Source: Myxococcota bacterium (lineage in GTDB: Bacteria; Myxococcota_C; UBA6777). Taken from it: DNA of 64,000 nucleotides. The notes below the pieces were generated by a model, which ran no database searches, was not told the DNA's origin, and saw only the letters and a program-made list of their open reading frames with translations. The stretch spans positions 4,442-68,441 of the forward strand of contig CAUJFU010000312.1 of NCBI GenBank assembly GCA_963169055.1, in the 5' to 3' direction. The position numbers and the translations under genes were made by a program. Below are positions 27,113-35,809 of this stretch, piece after piece (within the stretch, counting starts at the first letter, position 1; each line of letters opens with the position of its first letter).

Positions 27113-28132
27113 ATGACCAGAGACAAAGCCCACACGCCCGAACCTTCGGCAGATGCACCGACTCCAACAACCGAGCCCCCCCACGCTCAAGAAAACACAG
27201 AAGCCGCCGCATCCGAGACACCGCCCACTCAAGACCCGCAAGAACCCAAACCACCGCCATTTCCAGAACACCTCCGCCTTGAAGTCGAAGATTTCGCCCG
27301 AAAAACAGATGCTTTTGTCAAATCTCTTGAGCCACTTCTCGCACCTTATCGCGGCCTACTCGAAGCGATGAAACAAGAAAGAAAACGATACAACGCATGG
27401 CTTGAAGCCCACCCTCAGCGTGTCGTCTCTTACCAAGATATCGGAACCTACGCCGCTTGCCAATACATGCCCAACGTGGAGATCCGCGACACCCCCGAGA
27501 TGGGGCGCGGCGTCTTTACCACCGCACCGCTCAAACAAGGCGACCTGTTTCTTGCCGAAGAAGCCATTGTTTTCGCCCCCCAAGAAGACGACCCGCTGAT
27601 CGTCTCGCTGCTTGGGATGTTTGCCAACCCTTGGGCCCTCGCCAAAGAGCTCATCCAAATAGACCCCGAACGCCAAGCTCTCGCCGCCCAATTGTACAAC
27701 GCACACACCGACAAGTCCGCGCACCTCCTACAGCAACTCGCGCAAATCCAAGCGGCCTCGCCACACACCTTTCCAAACGCCGCGCCCGAAACCTTGGTCC
27801 GCTGGATCGAAACCGCACAAAGCAACGCCTTTTGCTTTCAAGTGCGCCAACGCAAACGTGTTGGGATGTACATCTTGGCGGCCATGCTCAACCATAGCTG
27901 CGCACCCAACGCCAGCTTTTCCTTTGAAGGCACCACCATCGTCATGCACGCCCAAAAAGACGTCCCTGCAGGCGAGCAACTCTTTTCTTCTTACCTCGGC
28001 GGGCGCAACCTCTCTGTCGAACGCCGCCAACAAATGCTTCAAGAACGCTTTCATTTCACCTGTCGCTGCCCGACTTGTACGACCGAATCCGCCTCCACCC
28101 CAACCGAAGCGCCCACTCCCACAACCCCCTAA
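27113..28132 (+). CDS. SET-domain protein (SMYD-like lysine methyltransferase)
   Basis: 339 aa. The first 50 residues are a Pro/Thr/Glu-rich disordered stretch. A SET domain follows: VEIRDTPEMGRGVFTTAPLKQGD (residues 117-139) is the beginning, LNHSCAPNASFSFEG near 259 is the core pseudoknot motif (NHSCxPN), and F-x-C-x-C-PTC near 317-323 is a post-SET zinc site. The long segment between the two SET halves is as in SMYD proteins. Predicted to use S-adenosylmethionine to methylate protein lysines; target unknown. GGAG lies ten bases before the ATG. Typical of eukaryotes but scattered in bacteria, so transfer is plausible. Confidence 0.83.
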   Translation: MTRDKAHTPEPSADAPTPTTEPPHAQENTEAAASETPPTQDPQEPKPPPFPEHLRLEVEDFARKTDAFVKSLEPLLAPYRGLLEAMKQERKRYNAWLEAHPQRVVSYQDIGTYAACQYMPNVEIRDTPEMGRGVFTTAPLKQGDLFLAEEAIVFAPQEDDPLIVSLLGMFANPWALAKELIQIDPERQALAAQLYNAHTDKSAHLLQQLAQIQAASPHTFPNAAPETLVRWIETAQSNAFCFQVRQRKRVGMYILAAMLNHSCAPNASFSFEGTTIVMHAQKDVPAGEQLFSSYLGGRNLSVERRQQMLQERFHFTCRCPTCTTESASTPTEAPTPTTP

Positions 28133-28167
28133 ACGCTATCCTTTGAGAGAGACGTTGCTTGTTGGGT

Positions 28168-28303
28168 TTGTTTTTGTGGGGCTTTGCCCCACGCCCCACA
28201 AGGGAGCTTTGCCCCCTTGACCCCGTGTTAGCGAAGAGATCATCGTTTTTCAAACAGGCGATTCTGTCGATTGAAGCACCGCGAACACGGCTTTTTTTGA
28301 GAA
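28168..28303 (-). repeat. dispersed structured element, family A copy
   Basis: Full copy, minus orientation. Hairpin GTGGGGC-AAA-GCCCCAC; second stem keeps pairing with a G-T substitution; outer arm AAAAAAAGCCGTGTTCGC. Confidence 0.85.
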
Positions 28304-28384
28304 ACCGCGTCACTTCAGCGCAGCTTGGATGTGCAAGAGCGTCACTTCGGCGAGTGATTGGATGTGCTTGCACCTTTTGCAAGA

Positions 28385-28512
28385 TTGCACTACGCTGATA
28401 CGAAATCCGCCCATGGTGTGCGCCAACATGGTGGGGCTGCCCCCTGTGGCTGCCCAACAACAGGGCGTCTACAGCGGATCACACCTACCCTTCGTGTACA
28501 CTTCTCTCGGAT
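28385..28512 (+). repeat. dispersed element, family B copy
   Basis: Core at 28430-28473 contains the inverted repeat GGGCTGCC / GGCTGCCC-like stem and ends CAGGGCGTCTAC. The flanks CCATGGTGTGCGCCAA and CCTTCGTGTACACTTCTCTC recur in the other two copies, so the element is over 110 bp. Confidence 0.8.
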
Positions 28513-28575
28513 ATCGGATGATGCCTTCTGTACGATGGCATACCCGCCGCCACAAACCACCAAGGAGAGCCGATC

Positions 28576-28848
28576 ATGAGCGATCTCAAAGCCCGCTTCG
28601 ATGCCACAGTTCAATACGTTCGCACCGCTGAAGGCAGTTTCCAACCCTCCAACGACCTCAAACTCCAGATGTATGCGCTGTTTAAACAAGCCACCGAAGG
28701 CGACGTCAGTGGAAAACGCCCCGGGATGCTCGATCTCGTCGGCAAAGCCAAATATGACGCATGGGCCAAGATCAAAGGCACCTCCAAAGAAAACGCCATG
28801 CAACAATACATCGACACCGTCGAGTCCCTCAAATCCCGCAACCGCTAG
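28576..28848 (+). CDS. acyl-CoA-binding protein
   Basis: 90 aa, the exact size of ACBP. Binds long-chain acyl-CoA thioesters in the cytoplasm. Family signatures: helix 2-3 motif NDLKLQMYALFKQATEGD, then GKAKYDAWAKIKGTSKENAM with the Tyr and Lys that contact the CoA. AGGAG lies nine bases upstream. It sits between the SET gene and a glycosyltransferase gene without operon partners. ACBP is widespread in eukaryotes and patchy in bacteria. Confidence 0.95.
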   Translation: MSDLKARFDATVQYVRTAEGSFQPSNDLKLQMYALFKQATEGDVSGKRPGMLDLVGKAKYDAWAKIKGTSKENAMQQYIDTVESLKSRNR

Positions 28849-28876
28849 ATCCACGCACGAGCCACGCAGCTTTCAA

Positions 28877-29000
28877 AAAACCCCGTATCCACAGCCTTTC
28901 AAGCGGCAGTGTTGTTGGTTTGAAAAACTCTGCTCACCCCACCAAGGCGGGGACAAGGAGGCCACAACCCCTTGCGGAGCGTTGCCCCACACGACACAAA
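28877..29000 (+). repeat. dispersed element, family A, diverged copy
   Basis: Same order of parts (CCCGTATCC...TTTCAAGCGGC...ACCAAGGCGGGGACAAGG...CCCCTTGCGG) but with weaker third hairpin. Lies between convergent genes. Confidence 0.7.
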
Positions 29001-29028
29001 AACAAGCAATATCGGTCTGATCAGAGGT

Positions 29029-29685
29029 TTAATGAAAAAGATTGCGGAGTGTTGGGGGGAGGATCAGGGGGCAAGGGCCGTCGCTTTGGAGATAGCGGCG
29101 CAGGCTTGGGAGATCGTCGATATCATCGAGGGGCGAGATGGTGGCGTAGGAGATCTTTTGTAGAGTGAGGCATTTCTTGGTTTGCAGCCATGTTTGGGGC
29201 GAAGACCACGGAATCCCCGAAAAGATCGGATGTGCCTGCGACTGCTGCCCCACAAGATAATAACCCCCATCCCCAGAAGGCCCAAAGACGACATCGCAAC
29301 TCGCAAAGCGCCGCAACGCATCAAGAAGATGTTGTTGCGTGAGATACGGACAATCGCTTCCAATCAACAAGACTTTTTCGTCACCTAGCGCAAAGCGTTC
29401 ACGGAAGGCCCGATCCATGCGTTCTCCGAGATCATCGCCTTCTTGTATCCCGATCGATAGGGATGGATCGATGTGCAGCAAAGCGGCCCCGAATTCTTGG
29501 TCTTCTTTGGGGAGGTACAAGACGCGCTGTGCGGCTTGGAGGGAAGCAGTACGCAGGGTGTAGGCGAGTAATTGTGCGTAGACATCGGCAGCTTCAGCCA
29601 TCCCGACCACCTGACCGAGACGTGTTTTGACATGCCCTTCTTTCGGTGCGCGGCCAAAGATCAGGATCGAGGTGGAGGATGACAT
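29029..29685 (-). CDS. DUF2064/TIGR04282-type glycosyltransferase
   Basis: 218 aa GT-A-fold protein. It starts ILIFGRAPKEGHVKTRLG, the nucleotide-sugar-binding N-terminus of this family (FxKxPxxGxVKTRL). It continues with LGERMDRAF, the metal-binding-type segment LLIGSDCPYL and FGPSGDGGYYLVG. Members are annotated as arsenosugar or unknown sugar transferases; the substrate here is unknown. The ATG at 29685 is preferred over the GTG just before it. It is 36 nt from the end of pntB on the other side and reads the same way, so co-transcription after pntB is unlikely; it follows rather than leads. Confidence 0.8.
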   Translation of the reverse strand: MSSSTSILIFGRAPKEGHVKTRLGQVVGMAEAADVYAQLLAYTLRTASLQAAQRVLYLPKEDQEFGAALLHIDPSLSIGIQEGDDLGERMDRAFRERFALGDEKVLLIGSDCPYLTQQHLLDALRRFASCDVVFGPSGDGGYYLVGQQSQAHPIFSGIPWSSPQTWLQTKKCLTLQKISYATISPLDDIDDLPSLRRYLQSDGPCPLILPPTLRNLFH

Positions 29686-29721
29686 CACGACCCCCTCTAA
29701 ACAGGGTTGGAGCTTGGGCGT

Positions 29722-31167
29722 TTAAGCGTTGCTTTTGAGTTCGCGTACGGTGTCTTCGATGCCTTTGCGTGCGTCTGCAAAGAACATCAACGCATTGTCA
29801 GCTTCAAACAGCGGGTTGGGGATGCCCGCATATCCGGGCGAAAGGCTGCGTTTGACGATCACCACAACACGCGATTCGTGGGTACGCAAGATCGGCATAC
29901 CGTAGATCGGGCTGTCTTTTTTGTCCAATGCTTCGGGGTTGACGACATCGTTGGCCCCGATCACGATCGAGATATCAGTATTGGAGAATTCGTTGTTGAT
30001 ATCGTCCATCTCGAAGAGTTCATCGTACGGCACATCGGCTTCTGCAAGCAAGACGTTCATGTGACCGGGCATTCGCCCAGCGACGGGATGGATGGCATAT
30101 TTCACCGAAGCTCCGCGCTTTTTGAGGATATCCGCGAGTTCTCGTACGGTGTGTTGGGCTTGAGCCACAGCCATCCCATAGCCCGGCACGATCACCACGC
30201 GCTCGACAGCCTCCAGCATCTGCGCGAGTTCTTCAGCATCCGTACTTTTGATCTTGGTGTAGGCTTGCTTTTTGGCCTCTCCGCCGCTCGCCTCTTCCAT
30301 CCCAAAGCCGCCGACCAAGACGTTCAACAAAGAGCGATTCATCGCCTTGCACATGATCATCGTCAAGATGATCCCCGACGCACCCACCAACGAACCGCTG
30401 ATGATCAACAGATTGTTGCCGATCACAAAGCCCGTCATCGACGCAGCAAGACCCGAATACGAGTTGAGCAGCGAGATCACCACCGGCATATCCGCCCCGC
30501 CGATCGGGATCACCAACAGCACGCCAAGCGCCAAACACAACAATGAAACCAAGATCAGCAGCAACAATAGCCCCCAACGTGCGCTGATCTGGAAACAAGC
30601 AAGATACGAAAACAACAGCGTCGCCGCGATCACACCGCCCGAGATCAAGTGCCGATGAGGCAGCAAGATCGGCTTTTCAGGCATCCACTTCGCGCCTTGC
30701 AACTTGCCGAATGCCACAAAAGACCCTGTGACGGTCACACCACCGATCAAGATCGACAAAACGACCGACACTGCGCCATCGGAGCCCAGCACGGCCGCAG
30801 CCGTTTTCGCTTGGCCCATCTCGATCATCTTCTCGTAAAAATACGAAAGCGCCACCAACAACGACGATAGACCGCCCAAGCCATTCAGCAACGCCACCAT
30901 CTCTGGCATCGCCGTAGCTTGAACAGTCATCCCAAGCCACGCCCCCAACGCCGCCCCAATGATCAAACCTGTCATGATCAGCCGTGGATCGAACGATTCG
31001 GGGTACAAGATCGCCAACTCCACCAACGCAGCCACGATCGCGATCACCATCGCCACCATCGCCAAAAAGTTCCCTTGGCGCGCCGTTCGTACCGCCGCAA
31101 GTCGCTTAATCCCAAAAATAAACAGCACCGATGCCAACATATAGGCAAGGTGAACCCATGTCATCAT
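29722..31167 (-). CDS. pntB: NAD(P) transhydrogenase subunit beta
   Basis: Membrane subunit with the NADP-binding domain III of proton-translocating transhydrogenase. 481 aa. About nine membrane helices occupy residues 1-270. Domain III ends the protein: VPGYGMAVAQAQHTVREL (NADP site), IHPVAGRMPGHMNVLLAEA, IVIGANDVVNPEA and the C-terminal KRSLSPGYAGIPNPLF. Coupled NADH-NADP hydride transfer uses the proton gradient to make NADPH. Starts at ATG 31167; the adjacent in-frame ATG 31164 has the better six-base distance to GGAGG. Last gene of pntAA-pntAB-pntB. Confidence 0.96.
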   Translation of the reverse strand: MMTWVHLAYMLASVLFIFGIKRLAAVRTARQGNFLAMVAMVIAIVAALVELAILYPESFDPRLIMTGLIIGAALGAWLGMTVQATAMPEMVALLNGLGGLSSLLVALSYFYEKMIEMGQAKTAAAVLGSDGAVSVVLSILIGGVTVTGSFVAFGKLQGAKWMPEKPILLPHRHLISGGVIAATLLFSYLACFQISARWGLLLLLILVSLLCLALGVLLVIPIGGADMPVVISLLNSYSGLAASMTGFVIGNNLLIISGSLVGASGIILTMIMCKAMNRSLLNVLVGGFGMEEASGGEAKKQAYTKIKSTDAEELAQMLEAVERVVIVPGYGMAVAQAQHTVRELADILKKRGASVKYAIHPVAGRMPGHMNVLLAEADVPYDELFEMDDINNEFSNTDISIVIGANDVVNPEALDKKDSPIYGMPILRTHESRVVVIVKRSLSPGYAGIPNPLFEADNALMFFADARKGIEDTVRELKSNA

Positions 31168-31197
31168 CAACCTCCAGATCGCCTGTGGCGTCGCACG

Positions 31198-31692
31198 TTA
31201 TTTCTTAAATTTCTGCAACAGGCGGTCGGTCACCCAAAAACCACCCACCACGTTGATCATCGCACACAGCACCGCAATAAAACCAAGGATCTTTGCAACA
31301 GAGGGGGCCGTAAAACGCGCACAATACAATGCTCCCACGATGGTAATCCCTGAGATCGCATTGGAACCCGACATCAACGGCGTGTGCAGCGTAGGCGGAA
31401 CCTTGGTGATCAACTCAAATCCCACAAAGATCGCCAGCAAAAAGATATACAACCCCACCAAAAACGGAGGCAAAGAAGCCGATGGGTTCGCGGCTTCGGT
31501 GGCTTTGCTTTGTTCCGATGCCGACGCCGTTTGCGGGAGTGGCGCTTTCTGCGCGGTAACTTGCCGCTTTTGGGGCGCAGCAGGCTCGCCCGCCGAAGAC
31601 ACCCCATGCACAAACAATCCAACCATCAAAAAACACATACCAAAAAACATCCATCGCAAGCGCGACAACGAAGAAAACGCTGACATCAACAT
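31198..31692 (-). CDS. pntAB: NAD(P) transhydrogenase subunit alpha part 2
   Basis: 164 aa membrane part of the alpha subunit. The C-terminal 100 residues (LYIFLLAIFVGFELITKVPPTLHTPLMSGSN, residues 82-112) are the conserved three-helix PntAb unit with the TPLMSGSNAISGI motif. The N-terminus is unusual: a hydrophobic segment FFGMCFLMVGLFVHGVSSAGE resembling a signal peptide and a 45-residue Ala/Thr/Lys linker precede the unit. PntAb normally lacks these, so an extra helix or cleaved leader is likely. The start is inferred: TTG at 31698 overlaps the pntAA stop, ATG 31692 has GGAG at eight bases. Confidence 0.9.
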   Translation of the reverse strand: MLMSAFSSLSRLRWMFFGMCFLMVGLFVHGVSSAGEPAAPQKRQVTAQKAPLPQTASASEQSKATEAANPSASLPPFLVGLYIFLLAIFVGFELITKVPPTLHTPLMSGSNAISGITIVGALYCARFTAPSVAKILGFIAVLCAMINVVGGFWVTDRLLQKFKK

Positions 31693-31694
31693 CC

Positions 31695-33050
31695 TCAACT
31701 CTCCTTTTTTTCCGAAACAGCCGTGTCTTGTACTAAGAAAACTTCGCTAGGTTTCGCTGTTTCCGTTGGTTTCGCTGCTTCCGCTGGTTTCGCTGTTTCC
31801 GTTGGTTTTGCTGCTTCCGCTGGATCAGCAGATTCGACTGGCTTCGCAGCTTCTGCTGGCTTCGCAGCTTCCTTGGGTGCGGGGGATGCTTCGGCTTTTT
31901 CGGTTTTTGGGGGAGCGAAGATCTCGTGGACGAGTTGGCCTTGGTGGGTCACGACGGAACCGCGAGTGATCTCTTCTTCAAAGTCGAGCTTGAGATCGGT
32001 TCCTTTTTTGAAGAGGTGTTGCAAAACAAATAGGATATTGCGTGCGAAGAGTTGGCTCGATTCGTAAGGAACACGACCCGGGATGTTGCGATGCCCGATG
32101 ATCTGGACGCCGTGTTTCACGACGACTTTTCCGGGTTCGGAAAGCTCGCAGTTTCCGCCTTGTTCGACAGCAAGATCCACGATCACACTTCCCGGCCTCA
32201 TCTTTTGCACCATCTCTGCCGTCACAAGGATCGGTGCTTTTTTGCCCGGGACAAGGGCCGTTGTAATCACGACATCCGCTGCGATCACGTGTCGGGCGAT
32301 GGTTTCTTGTTGGCGCTTCAAAAAGTCAGCAGAGACTTCGCGTGCATAACCGCCCTTGCCTTCGCCACTTTCCGCCGACTCCACCTCGATAAACTTTCCC
32401 CCCAGACTTTCGACCTGCTCTTTGACAGCGGGTCGGATATCGGAGACTTCGACGACCGCACCAAGGCGCTTGGCGGTGGCGATGGCTTGGAGTCCTGCAA
32501 CACCCGCTCCCATGATCACCACTTTGGCGGGTCTGACGGTCCCTGCTGCCGTCATCATCAGGGGAAACAGCTTGGGGAGGTGGTCTGCTGCGATCAAAAC
32601 AGCCTTATATCCGGCGATATTGCTTTGCGAACTCAGGGCGTCCATGTTCTGAGCCCGAGAGATCCGTGGAATCATATCCATCGCAAATGCGCTAACTTTG
32701 CGCGCAGCAAGGCGCTCCATCAACGGGCGTTCTGTGCGAGGCCAAAGGAAACTCACCCACAATGCCCCTTCCTTGGGGAGATCCGCTTCGTGACGTTCGA
32801 TCAGCTTATTTTGGAGAGGCGGCTGGACTTTCAAGATCACATCGGCTTGGGCGTAGCCTTCACGCACATCGTTTTGGATCTGTGCGCCGGCCTCGATGTA
32901 GGCTTCGTCAGAGAAAAAAGACGCCAAGCCCGCATCGCGCTCAACGACAACTTGAAATCCCATCTTGACGAGGCGTTTGACCGTTTCAGGACTCGCGGCC
33001 ACCCGTGTCTCTTCGTGCAGGATCTCTTTGGGAACAAAGATCATCGGCAT
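31695..33050 (-). CDS. pntAA: NAD(P) transhydrogenase subunit alpha part 1
   Basis: 451 aa soluble NAD(H)-binding domain I. It begins MIFVPKEILHEETRVAASP, has GAGVAGLQAIATAKRLGA near residue 180 (NAD fold), and the RPAVKEQVESLGGKF loop. The family ends near residue 375. The rest is an added tail of Lys/Glu/Pro hexapeptides, EAAKPT/ETAKPA and variants, about seven units of 18 bp (31745-31870). The start at 33050 (MPMIFVPK) has AAGGA upstream. First gene of the pnt operon: its TGA overlaps the next start. Confidence 0.96.
   Translation of the reverse strand: MPMIFVPKEILHEETRVAASPETVKRLVKMGFQVVVERDAGLASFFSDEAYIEAGAQIQNDVREGYAQADVILKVQPPLQNKLIERHEADLPKEGALWVSFLWPRTERPLMERLAARKVSAFAMDMIPRISRAQNMDALSSQSNIAGYKAVLIAADHLPKLFPLMMTAAGTVRPAKVVIMGAGVAGLQAIATAKRLGAVVEVSDIRPAVKEQVESLGGKFIEVESAESGEGKGGYAREVSADFLKRQQETIARHVIAADVVITTALVPGKKAPILVTAEMVQKMRPGSVIVDLAVEQGGNCELSEPGKVVVKHGVQIIGHRNIPGRVPYESSQLFARNILFVLQHLFKKGTDLKLDFEEEITRGSVVTHQGQLVHEIFAPPKTEKAEASPAPKEAAKPAEAAKPVESADPAEAAKPTETAKPAEAAKPTETAKPSEVFLVQDTAVSEKKES
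31741..31880 (-). repeat. 18-bp tandem repeat encoding the PntAA tail
   Basis: About seven 18-bp units, GGTTTCGCTGCTTCCGCT-like on the plus strand. They encode the EAAKPx hexapeptide series at the C-terminus of PntAA. Confidence 0.9.
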
Positions 33051-33356
33051 CGTCTGACATCCTTCTGGTTCACAAACGCTTGCGCGGCTCGTGTTCAGTC
33101 CAGTCAAGAGCGCAAGCTAAGAAAAAGGTACGTGGTGGGTATACGGGAATCTAGAGAAGAAAGGAAGAGGGAAAGCAGCGGGCAAAGAGACAAGAACGAG
33201 TCGGTGTACCCGATGCGTTGGGGATTTGTGCAGGCAGGGCGTAAGTAGCCGAACAACGAGGCGTTCGCTTATTTCCGTTTCAAGAGGCGAGCAGCGACGC
33301 AGTGAGCAAAACCCGTGTTCGCGACCGTTCAAAAGAAGAGAAGAGTTCGCTTCGTC
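33051..33356. other. intergenic region pntAA to ferredoxin gene
   Basis: No gene seen. It contains the truncated family A remnant at 33309-33345 and otherwise unremarkable, purine-rich sequence. Confidence 0.5.
33309..33345 (+). repeat. family A remnant, left arm only
   Basis: AAAACCCGTGTTCGCGACCG followed by TTCAAAAGAAGAGAAGAG matches only the left arm of the dispersed element; the hairpins are absent. Confidence 0.6.
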
Positions 33357-33641
33357 TCACTTAAAAAATTTGGCGTTTGTTTTGGTGTACGAAGCCCATT
33401 TGTCGGGGACTTCGCTTTCTTCAAAGATCGCACTGACGGGGCATTCGGGTTCACAAGCTCCGCAATCAATACACTCATCGGGGTTAATAAAGAGCTGCAT
33501 TCCCCCACGATCGGCCATTGTTTTGACTTCTGCGCCTCGGCCCGTCTTGCTGATCGGCCCGTGAATACAATCAACGGGGCAAACTTCGACGCAAGCGGTA
33601 TCACAAACACCAACGCAGGGTTCCGTGATGATATATGGCAT
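33357..33641 (-). CDS. fdxA: 7Fe ferredoxin (3Fe-4S/4Fe-4S)
   Basis: 94 aa low-potential electron carrier. Cysteines at 9, 17, 21 and 25 (C-x7-C-x3-C-x3-C pattern, with one extra Cys13) and [12 protein letters not shown] with its conserved Pro near residue 57 fit FdxA-type 7Fe ferredoxins: one 3Fe-4S and one 4Fe-4S cluster. C-terminal helix is of normal length. Ribosome site AGGAG precedes MPYIITEPC. Located after the pnt operon; no cognate oxidoreductase is adjacent. Confidence 0.93.
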   Translation of the reverse strand: MPYIITEPCVGVCDTACVEVCPVDCIHGPISKTGRGAEVKTMADRGGMQLFINPDECIDCGACEPECPVSAIFEESEVPDKWASYTKTNAKFFK

Positions 33642-34007
33642 TCTACTTCTCCTATCTCACAAGCTCTTTGAGCAGCATTCGGATGAACTTCGGACCATGA
33701 TCGCTCGTGTTGTCCCTCTCTGCGATGCCGTGAGATGGATTGCCAAGAGGAAAAACACCCGCTACAAGATGCGTTGTGTGGGCAAAAAGTCGCAAGCACA
33801 AACGCATACACAACAAACCACGAAGTCCCAAGGAGCCGCACGATACGTTGACCTGTACTCTCTTGGAAAACGCAGAGGATGTATGATCAAAAAAGGTGCG
33901 CGTCAAGTATCTTTCTCAAAAATCTTCTCTCTCCAATCCAGCAAAGACATCAAGCCCAACTCTTTGAGAGGACCGAAACAGCCGCTTGATACGACCAAGA
34001 GGAAAGC
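33642..34007. other. intergenic region between divergent ferredoxin and GNAT genes
   Basis: No coding sequence was accepted. A -10-like TATGAT sits at 33882-33887 without a convincing -35. Confidence 0.4.
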
Positions 34008-34988
34008 ATGATCGAGCATCTTTCGCTAGAGATGTTTCAAGACGATATCGAGGACTTTGAACGCAGCGTGATCGCAATGCCCGATATATCGACGGTTTGC
34101 ACAGCGAGCGACTGGCAGATCGCAGCATACGAACGATTGAGCGATCACAGAGAATCGCGCATCATCCGAAGAGATACCACGTGGATGCTCTTTTGCATCG
34201 GCCCCGTCAACCGCTACCGTCGCGTACTTCAACCTTTCGAGATGAGTTGGGCTTTTGGCACTCCTCTCGTGGGCGAAGATATCGAAGCCTGTGTCCAATT
34301 GAGCTTAGAAGTGTTGTTGCAAGATCGCCCATCGTGGGAGATGGCGGTATTTAGTGGACTTCCCGAAGGCGGTGCGTTGGCTCTTGAACTGCGCCGAACG
34401 TTGGGAGCGCACTTTCATAGCGAAAGCATCGCAGGTAGCCACTGCGATCAAGCATTCTTGCACGACGGCCTCGATGCGTGGCTCGAACGGCGCAGCCGAA
34501 ACTTTCGTGTGAGCTTGCGCAAAAGTGAACGCGCCGCACAAGAACAAGAGATCGCGTTTGAATGGATCGATGGAGTGTGCGATGGTGCGGCCTTGTTGGA
34601 GCGCATCTTTCAGATCGAACGCCGCTCTTGGAAAGGCGAATCAGGCAAAAGCATCTATCGTAACCTCCCCTACAGACGATTTTACGAAACACTTTGCACA
34701 CGCATGGGAAAACGCGGCTTGTTGCGAGCCATCTTTGCGCAGCACGAAGGAAAAGATATCGCCTATGCCTTTGGTGGTACCGTGGGATCGGTCTATCGGG
34801 GGTTTCAGATCAGCTACAACGATCAATTCGCTGCGCTCGGATTGGGAAACCTCTTGCAGTGGCGGCAGATGCAAAAACTCGCCGAAGAAGGGATCACGCT
34901 CTACGATCTCGGGATGGAGATGGCCTACAAAAAACGCTGGGCTGATCGGCTCCAACGCTTTCAGACGCTGCTCTTTGTCAGAGGTTAA
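34008..34988 (+). CDS. GNAT-type acyltransferase (BioF2-like/CelD-like)
   Basis: 326 aa. The C-terminal half, with FETLCTRMGKRGLLRAIFAQH then DIAYAFGGTVGSVYRGFQISYN and LGLGNLLQWRQM, is typical of the BioF2-like GNAT fold found in FemAB-related or cellulose-associated (CelD) proteins: acyl-CoA or aminoacyl transfer to sugar or peptidoglycan precursors. The substrate cannot be read from sequence. Ribosome site AGAGGAAAG precedes the ATG. It stands alone, with a family B element after it. Confidence 0.72.
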   Translation: MIEHLSLEMFQDDIEDFERSVIAMPDISTVCTASDWQIAAYERLSDHRESRIIRRDTTWMLFCIGPVNRYRRVLQPFEMSWAFGTPLVGEDIEACVQLSLEVLLQDRPSWEMAVFSGLPEGGALALELRRTLGAHFHSESIAGSHCDQAFLHDGLDAWLERRSRNFRVSLRKSERAAQEQEIAFEWIDGVCDGAALLERIFQIERRSWKGESGKSIYRNLPYRRFYETLCTRMGKRGLLRAIFAQHEGKDIAYAFGGTVGSVYRGFQISYNDQFAALGLGNLLQWRQMQKLAEEGITLYDLGMEMAYKKRWADRLQRFQTLLFVRG

Positions 34989-34989
34989 T

Positions 34990-35105
34990 ACGATATCCGC
35001 AAGATGTGTACACAAAGGACAGTACGTAGACGCCCTATGGTTGGGCAGCCACAGGGGGCTGCCCCTACGTTTTGCGATCACACAATGGACGAATCTCGTC
35101 TAACC
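34990..35105 (-). repeat. dispersed element, family B copy
   Basis: Core at 35027-35068 (GTAGACGCCCTATGGTTGGG...CCCCTAC). Read on the minus strand it matches the other two copies, including the flanks CCATTGTGTGATCGC and CTTTGTGTACACATCTT. Confidence 0.85.
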
Positions 35106-35129
35106 ACCGCGCCTATCCGATCAAGGCGA

Positions 35130-35804
35130 TCATGACGACTTGGGTGTGTCGGGCTGCACGTCAGGCGCAGCCGACCGAAAAGCCTCCAAAGCTCCTGCGG
35201 TCGAAGCCACTCGCGCAATCGTCGGATAATCCGCCATCTCGACCCCAAACCGACGAGCATTGTAGACTTGCGGAACGATCAACACATCCGCAAACGTCAC
35301 CTGCTCCCCCACAGCAAACGCCCCCGCTGTCTGCACCAACAACCGCTCCAACCCCTCAAACCCTCGCTCGATCCAGTACTTTGACCAAGCAAGCGTTTGT
35401 TCCCGCGTCGCCCCAAACTGCGCCTGTAGCTGTTGCATCACTTTGAGGTTTTGAATCGGCTGAATCGAGCTATTGATGATCTGCATGATCTGACGAACAC
35501 GCGCCCGATCTTCGGGAGCTTTCGGAAGCAACGCAGGATGCGGATAACACTCTTCGAGATATTCCAAGATCGCCGTTGATTGGGCCACTGCAAACCCCGA
35601 GGCTCCTGTACGCTCCACCCACAACGTCGGAAGCTCCGCCATCGGGTTGTATTGCAAATAGCTTTCTTTGCGATGCTGACCCCCATCCTCGATCAGATTC
35701 ACCGCATGATACGTGTATTCCAAGCCTTTCCACGCCAGCGCGATCCGTACACGATACGAAGCACTCGAACGAAAATAGCTAAACAACGTAAGACGCGCAT
35801 CCAT
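35130..35804 (-). CDS. maiA: maleylacetoacetate isomerase (GST zeta class)
   Basis: Isomerises maleylacetoacetate to fumarylacetoacetate with glutathione, in tyrosine/phenylalanine breakdown. 224 aa. The SSASYRVRIAL segment is the active-site Ser-Ser-Cys-type loop of zeta-class transferases (here S-S-A-S), and NPMAELPTL, QSTAILEYLEE and QVTFADVLIVPQVYNARRFG are class markers. The start 35804 has AAGGAG eleven bases upstream inside the stop region of the preceding gene, five nt after it. Co-transcribed with the fumarylacetoacetase gene. Confidence 0.92.
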   Translation of the reverse strand: MDARLTLFSYFRSSASYRVRIALAWKGLEYTYHAVNLIEDGGQHRKESYLQYNPMAELPTLWVERTGASGFAVAQSTAILEYLEECYPHPALLPKAPEDRARVRQIMQIINSSIQPIQNLKVMQQLQAQFGATREQTLAWSKYWIERGFEGLERLLVQTAGAFAVGEQVTFADVLIVPQVYNARRFGVEMADYPTIARVASTAGALEAFRSAAPDVQPDTPKSS

Positions 35805-35809
35805 CGGCT

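Larger units (their letters stand above)
28133..28575. other. intergenic region with family A and family B elements
   Basis: Almost fully explained by an A element (28168-28303) followed by a B element (28385-28512). A 13-bp direct repeat GCGTCACTTCxGCG lies between them. The end carries the ribosome site AGGAG of the next gene. Confidence 0.7.

Noticed and set aside
28972-29163. 63-aa plus-strand frame next to the glycosyltransferase gene
   Set aside because: Lies largely in the antisense of that gene and in an A element; no support.
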